From Sphingopyxis sp. (GTDB lineage: Bacteria > Pseudomonadota > Alphaproteobacteria > Sphingomonadales > Sphingomonadaceae): a DNA stretch of 64,000 nucleotides. The notes below the pieces were generated by a model. That model was not told the DNA's origin. It did no database searches and saw nothing but the letters and a program-made list of their open reading frames with translations. Positions 61,262 to 64,000 of the stretch are shown in pieces. The position numbers were made by a program, and so were the translations under genes. The stretch covers positions 1-64,000 of the forward strand of contig NZ_JAIBES010000151.1 in the NCBI RefSeq assembly GCF_019459305.1. The letters run 5' to 3'. Position 1 is the stretch's first letter, and every line of letters starts with the position of its first letter.

Positions 61262-61873
61262 ATGACATTCTCCAGGCGCCACCTTCTTGGCGGTGGCGGC
61301 GCCTTGGCCCTGAGCGTCTTCGGGCCGGCGTCCAAAGTTTTTGCGGCGCTTCCTGCGCTTGGCGATAGCCCGGATCCGCGCCTCGTGCGCCACGCATTAG
61401 ATGCGCTCGAGCGGCATCGAGGCGCGATACGGTATCGCGATGTCATCGGTATGGTCGATTTCGGCCGCGCCTCGCAAGTTCCGCGCTTTCACATCCTCGA
61501 TCTGACAAACGGGCGGCACCGAAGCCATCTCGTCGCGCACGGTCGCGGCTCGGATCCCGATCACAGCGGCTGGGTACGTCGCTTGTCCAACGCGCCGGGG
61601 TCGGCCGCATCGTCGAGCGGTGCCTATCTCGTTAGCGATGATTATTTCGGCAAGCATGGGCGATCGAGGCGGCTCATCGGTCTTGATCCCGAGAACAGCA
61701 ATGTCGAGGTTCGGCGGATTGTCATTCACGCTGCGCGATATGTCTCGCCCGAAATAGCGCGGGGCGGTAAACTCGGCCGAAGCGAAGGCTGCTTCGCGGT
61801 AGCGCAGGCGGATATCGCACAGGTGCTTGAACGTCTCGGACCGGGCCGGATGATCTATGCGGCAAAAATATAG
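61262..61873 (+). CDS. murein L,D-transpeptidase catalytic-domain family protein (YkuD_2-like), Tat-exported
   Basis: This 203-residue protein has a twin-arginine signal (MTFSRRHLLGGGGALALSVFGP). The domain contains VIGMVDFGRASQVPRFHILDL, RHRSHLVAHGRGSD, then HAARYVSPEIARGGKLGRSEGCFAV with the catalytic Cys in SEGCFAV. These fit the YkuD_2 (PF13645-like) group of exported L,D-transpeptidase-like proteins that act on peptidoglycan. It is intact although both flanks are decayed. Confidence 0.87.
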   Translation: MTFSRRHLLGGGGALALSVFGPASKVFAALPALGDSPDPRLVRHALDALERHRGAIRYRDVIGMVDFGRASQVPRFHILDLTNGRHRSHLVAHGRGSDPDHSGWVRRLSNAPGSAASSSGAYLVSDDYFGKHGRSRRLIGLDPENSNVEVRRIVIHAARYVSPEIARGGKLGRSEGCFAVAQADIAQVLERLGPGRMIYAAKI

Positions 61874-62758
61874 CGAGTCTCCGTTTGAGGGTGTCGCCGA
61901 TGGAGATAGCTTCCGCACTTTTGACGCATGCAGCGTCGCGACGAAAGCGCGGACAGTGCCTGACTTCTCATGTGCGGGCAGGGCAGGAGTCCCAAATTCG
62001 GGAACTGTCGCATGGCCGCGCAGCGCTGTGGCAATCTACGTAATGCCTCGCGTCTTACCGCAGCGTATTGTGGGAATCGTGAAGATGGAGGCACGCGTTC
62101 ATGACGATTACTGCCATGGGGCCGCAGCCACAGGCGTTCGACCATGAACAAGCCACGCTCAAAAACCGCAATTATCGCACCGTGGTCTGGAGCGGACGCT
62201 ACCTCCAGCTGGCCTGATGTCGATTGCGCTTGGCCGGATTCCCATTGCCCTAAACGATCGCAACTTCGTTGCGGGTGCAGGTCTGTGCAAGCGCCGATGC
62301 CGCCGCGTACATCATGCGTTGTTGATGAGCGGCGGTCGAGCTGTCTCCGCAGTTGAGGCGCACGTTGCCTCCCAGCACGAGGTCGAGCCGCATGGCCAGG
62401 TTGTCGCCTGCCGGCGCGTTTGCGACGGCCGATAGGTTCCTGCTGGGTAGCGCAATGGATGTTGCCGCCGCCGACCAATATCTCGCGGCCGAGAAGGGCA
62501 AGATTCGGCGCTGGGGGAATATTTCTTCCAAAGTCTGCCGGGCGGGCGCATCCCATCCGAAGCGTGCCGCTTCAGTGGACGAGTCGCCCCGTCTTGGAGG
62601 CAGGAAACGCGATCCGGCCTTTGCGAGTGGTTTTTATTTCATGGCCTGACGTTTCGCTACCGCCGAACCGCAAGATAAGCCCCAGCGCCGGCCAGCGTTT
62701 TGGTGCGCCATGCTCGTCGAGCGCGGCGCCGACGAGCGAACCGTCGGTCGGTGCAAAA
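61874..62758. other. gene-poor, decayed interval
   Basis: About 885 bp with no intact gene. It includes the cupin pseudogene (62101-62265). On the minus strand, 62250-62450 reads NAPAGDNLAMRLDLVLGGNVRLNCGDSSTAAHQQRMMYAAA, and 62578-62757 reads TDGSLVGAALDEHGAPKRWPALGLILRFGG then ends at a stop; both look like coding relics, but I recognise no family. The 233-residue minus ORF (61855-62556) has low-complexity composition and is probably not real. Confidence 0.45.
62101..62265 (+). pseudogene. frameshifted cupin-domain pseudogene
   Basis: ATG 62101 opens a frame reading AFDHEQATLKNRNYRTVVWSGRYLQLA and then stops at 62215. In the +1 frame the protein continues LMSIALGRIPIAL. Together they match small cupins with ATLxNxNYRTVLWTGxxLQLTLMSIPVGGDIG. 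A frameshift and truncation have destroyed it. Confidence 0.68.
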
Positions 62759-62962
62759 TTAGTCAGGGCGTTCGGTTGGCGTATCCTCGGGGTGACTCTC
62801 GGGCAGAACCGGCGCCTCGGGCGGCGCGCGGAGCGGCTGGGGTTCGCTTGATGGAGCAGGGCGTTCGGGGATGCGTTTGTCGGGCCTCTCCAGAGGCTCG
62901 CCTTCGGGACATTCGGGATGGCGGATCGGCTCGGCCATCGACTGGGACTCTGCGCAGGGCAT
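62759..62962 (-). CDS. small proline/glutamate-rich hypothetical protein
   Basis: This 67-residue ORF (MPCAESQSMAEPIRHPECPEGEPLERPDKR ...) has an AGGA ribosome binding site 6 nt before its ATG. It is rich in Pro, Glu and Arg with PE/RP repeats and no membrane segment. Disordered composition makes coding status uncertain; I recognise no family. It lies about 110 bp downstream of the ADH gene on the same strand. Confidence 0.4.
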   Translation of the reverse strand: MPCAESQSMAEPIRHPECPEGEPLERPDKRIPERPAPSSEPQPLRAPPEAPVLPESHPEDTPTERPD

Positions 62963-63075
62963 GCGACATCCTTTCCGGATCTTGACTCTCAGCCTCATCT
63001 GCGGGCGACGGGTTCGCTGCGCTATACGGTAGTTCCCCTAGCCGCTGGCATGCCGGGTTGGGTCCGATGATCCCG

Positions 63076-64000
63076 TCAGGGCCGAAGAACGAGCGAGCCT
63101 TCGACTTTCCCAGAGCGCAGCAAATCGAGCGCCGCATTCGCCTGGTCGAGCGGGAAGGCCGTGACATGCGTTTCGATCGCATATTTCGCTGCAAGCGCGA
63201 GGAAGCCCGAGCCGTCGGCGCGGGTGAGGTTGGCGACCGACAGGATCGATCGCTCTTCCCACAGATCGGCATAGGGAAAGGACGGAATGTCGGACATGTG
63301 GATGCCCGCGCAGACGACGCGACCTCCCTTGCGAACGCGCTTGAGCGCTTCGGGGACCAGCGCGCCAACTGGCGCAAAGATGATCGCGGCGTCGAGCGGC
63401 TCGGGCGGCGCTTGCGTCGAGTTCCCCGCCCACTGGCACCCGAGATCCCGCGCGAATTCCTGTCCGGCGCTGTCGCCCTCGCGCGTGAAGGCAAAGACGG
63501 AGCGGTGCTCGGCAAGCGCCAGCTGCGCAAGAATATGGGCGGCCGCGCCGAAACCGTACAGTCCGATACGGTCGCCCTCGCCCGCCAAAAGATAGGCGCG
63601 GTAGCCGATGAGCCCCGCACAAAGGAGGGGGGCGGCATGCAGGTCGCCAAAGGCGTTGGGTAGTGGAAAGCAGTAGCGCGCATCGGCGATGCAGTGCGAA
63701 GCGAAGCCGCCATCGCGGGTAAAACCGGTGAAATCCGGATCGTCGCAGAGGTTTTCTCGACCGTCGCGGCAATAGGAACAGACGCCGCAGGTTCCTGCAA
63801 GCCAGCCGATTCCCACCCGGTCTCCAAGGCGAAATCGGCTGACGCCCGCGCCCGTCGCATCGACCCGTCCGACGATCTCGTGACCTGGCACGATGGGAAG
63901 CGGACCGTGAATGTCCCCGTCGGCAATATGGAGATCGGTGCGGCAGACCCCGCAGGCAGCCACCTTGACCCGGATTTCGTCGGGACCTGGCTCGGGTATC
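63076..64000 (-). CDS. zinc-dependent alcohol dehydrogenase (AdhP-like), 5' end outside the window
   Basis: This MDR-family alcohol dehydrogenase is partial: the frame continues past the right edge as PGPDEIRVKVAACGVCRTDLHI. Catalytic zinc ligands are CGVCRTD and GHEIVGRV, and the structural zinc Cys quartet lies in CGVCSYCRDGRENLC. The NAD-binding region is GDRIGLYGFGAAAHILAQLAL. It oxidises alcohols or reduces aldehydes in the cytosol. The listed ORF start (63963) is an internal GTG, not the true start. Confidence 0.93.
   Translation of the reverse strand, partial: IPEPGPDEIRVKVAACGVCRTDLHIADGDIHGPLPIVPGHEIVGRVDATGAGVSRFRLGDRVGIGWLAGTCGVCSYCRDGRENLCDDPDFTGFTRDGGFASHCIADARYCFPLPNAFGDLHAAPLLCAGLIGYRAYLLAGEGDRIGLYGFGAAAHILAQLALAEHRSVFAFTREGDSAGQEFARDLGCQWAGNSTQAPPEPLDAAIIFAPVGALVPEALKRVRKGGRVVCAGIHMSDIPSFPYADLWEERSILSVANLTRADGSGFLALAAKYAIETHVTAFPLDQANAALDLLRSGKVEGSLVLRP

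Noticed and set aside
61855-62556. 233-residue minus-strand ORF in the gene-poor right-hand region
   Set aside because: Arg-rich low-complexity composition, no ribosome binding site noticed, and it overlaps a cupin pseudogene on the other strand.
60681-64000. Right-hand attachment site repeating the tRNA-Arg 3' end
   Set aside because: No second copy of TTCGAATCCCTTCGGGTGC was seen in the window; it could lie beyond 64000.

Overview
The window looks like a chromosomal segment from an alphaproteobacterium of the order Sphingomonadales; Sphingopyxis or a close relative is my best guess. This rests on the family content (DUF1489, DUF1491, DUF6489, a CYP153 P450, a mitofilin-like gene beside hemCD), the high GC content, and the gene order ppsR | oriC | hemE-hemJ-rho ... 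mnmE-mnmG-rsmG-parA-parB. The genus is an inference, not something read directly from the sequence.

Origin-proximal core (about 1-22 kb). The replication origin most likely lies in the gene-free stretch 9797-10145. It holds four DnaA boxes, a cluster of GANTC sites and an AT-rich tract just before hemE. Left of it almost every gene is on the minus strand (ppsR-maf-aroE-coaE-dnaQ, then hpf-ptsN-DUF1491, then a SleB-type hydrolase, a lipoprotein-M14 peptidase-GNAT operon and gpmA). Right of it most genes are on the plus strand (hemE-hemJ, rho, ABM-TerC, DUF1489, mnmE, mnmG, rsmG, parA, parB). Three 16-bp parS-type palindromes sit between mnmE and parA, two of them inside coding sequence. An hsp20 gene near the left edge has a sigma-32-type promoter and a ROSE-like RNA thermometer over its ribosome binding site.

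Accessory and envelope block (about 22-42 kb). A compact pilus-like locus encodes a DUF4402 subunit, a terminator, a PapD-like chaperone and an usher-like outer-membrane protein. Next comes a flavoprotein/GtrA/GT-C membrane-glycosylation cassette, a Tat-exported MsrB, a stand-alone CYP153 P450, an ABC-2 exporter, queG, an EI24 membrane protein, a PfkB kinase and a Wzx-like flippase.

Biosynthetic block (about 41-60 kb). This holds tsaD-gpsA, hemC-hemD-mitofilin-like, glutaryl-CoA dehydrogenase with a CaiB-type CoA-transferase, a TonB receptor with a divergent TetR regulator and a palindrome between them, metX-metW divergent from hisC-tyrC, an acyltransferase, ftsE-ftsX-ydcF, a zinc-ribbon protein and a YeiH exporter. 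The CoA-transferase is frame-shifted in this sequence by a 74-nt imperfect duplication around a poly-G run. I think that is more likely an assembly artefact than a real mutation.

Right edge (about 60.6-64 kb). A tRNA-Arg(CCG) gene is followed by gene-poor DNA with two decayed genes (a nucleotidyltransferase and a cupin), an intact Tat-exported L,D-transpeptidase-like gene, a small proline-rich ORF and a zinc alcohol dehydrogenase cut by the window end. This looks like an eroded tRNA-flanking insertion region.

No CRISPR array, rRNA gene, insertion sequence or phage gene was recognised.
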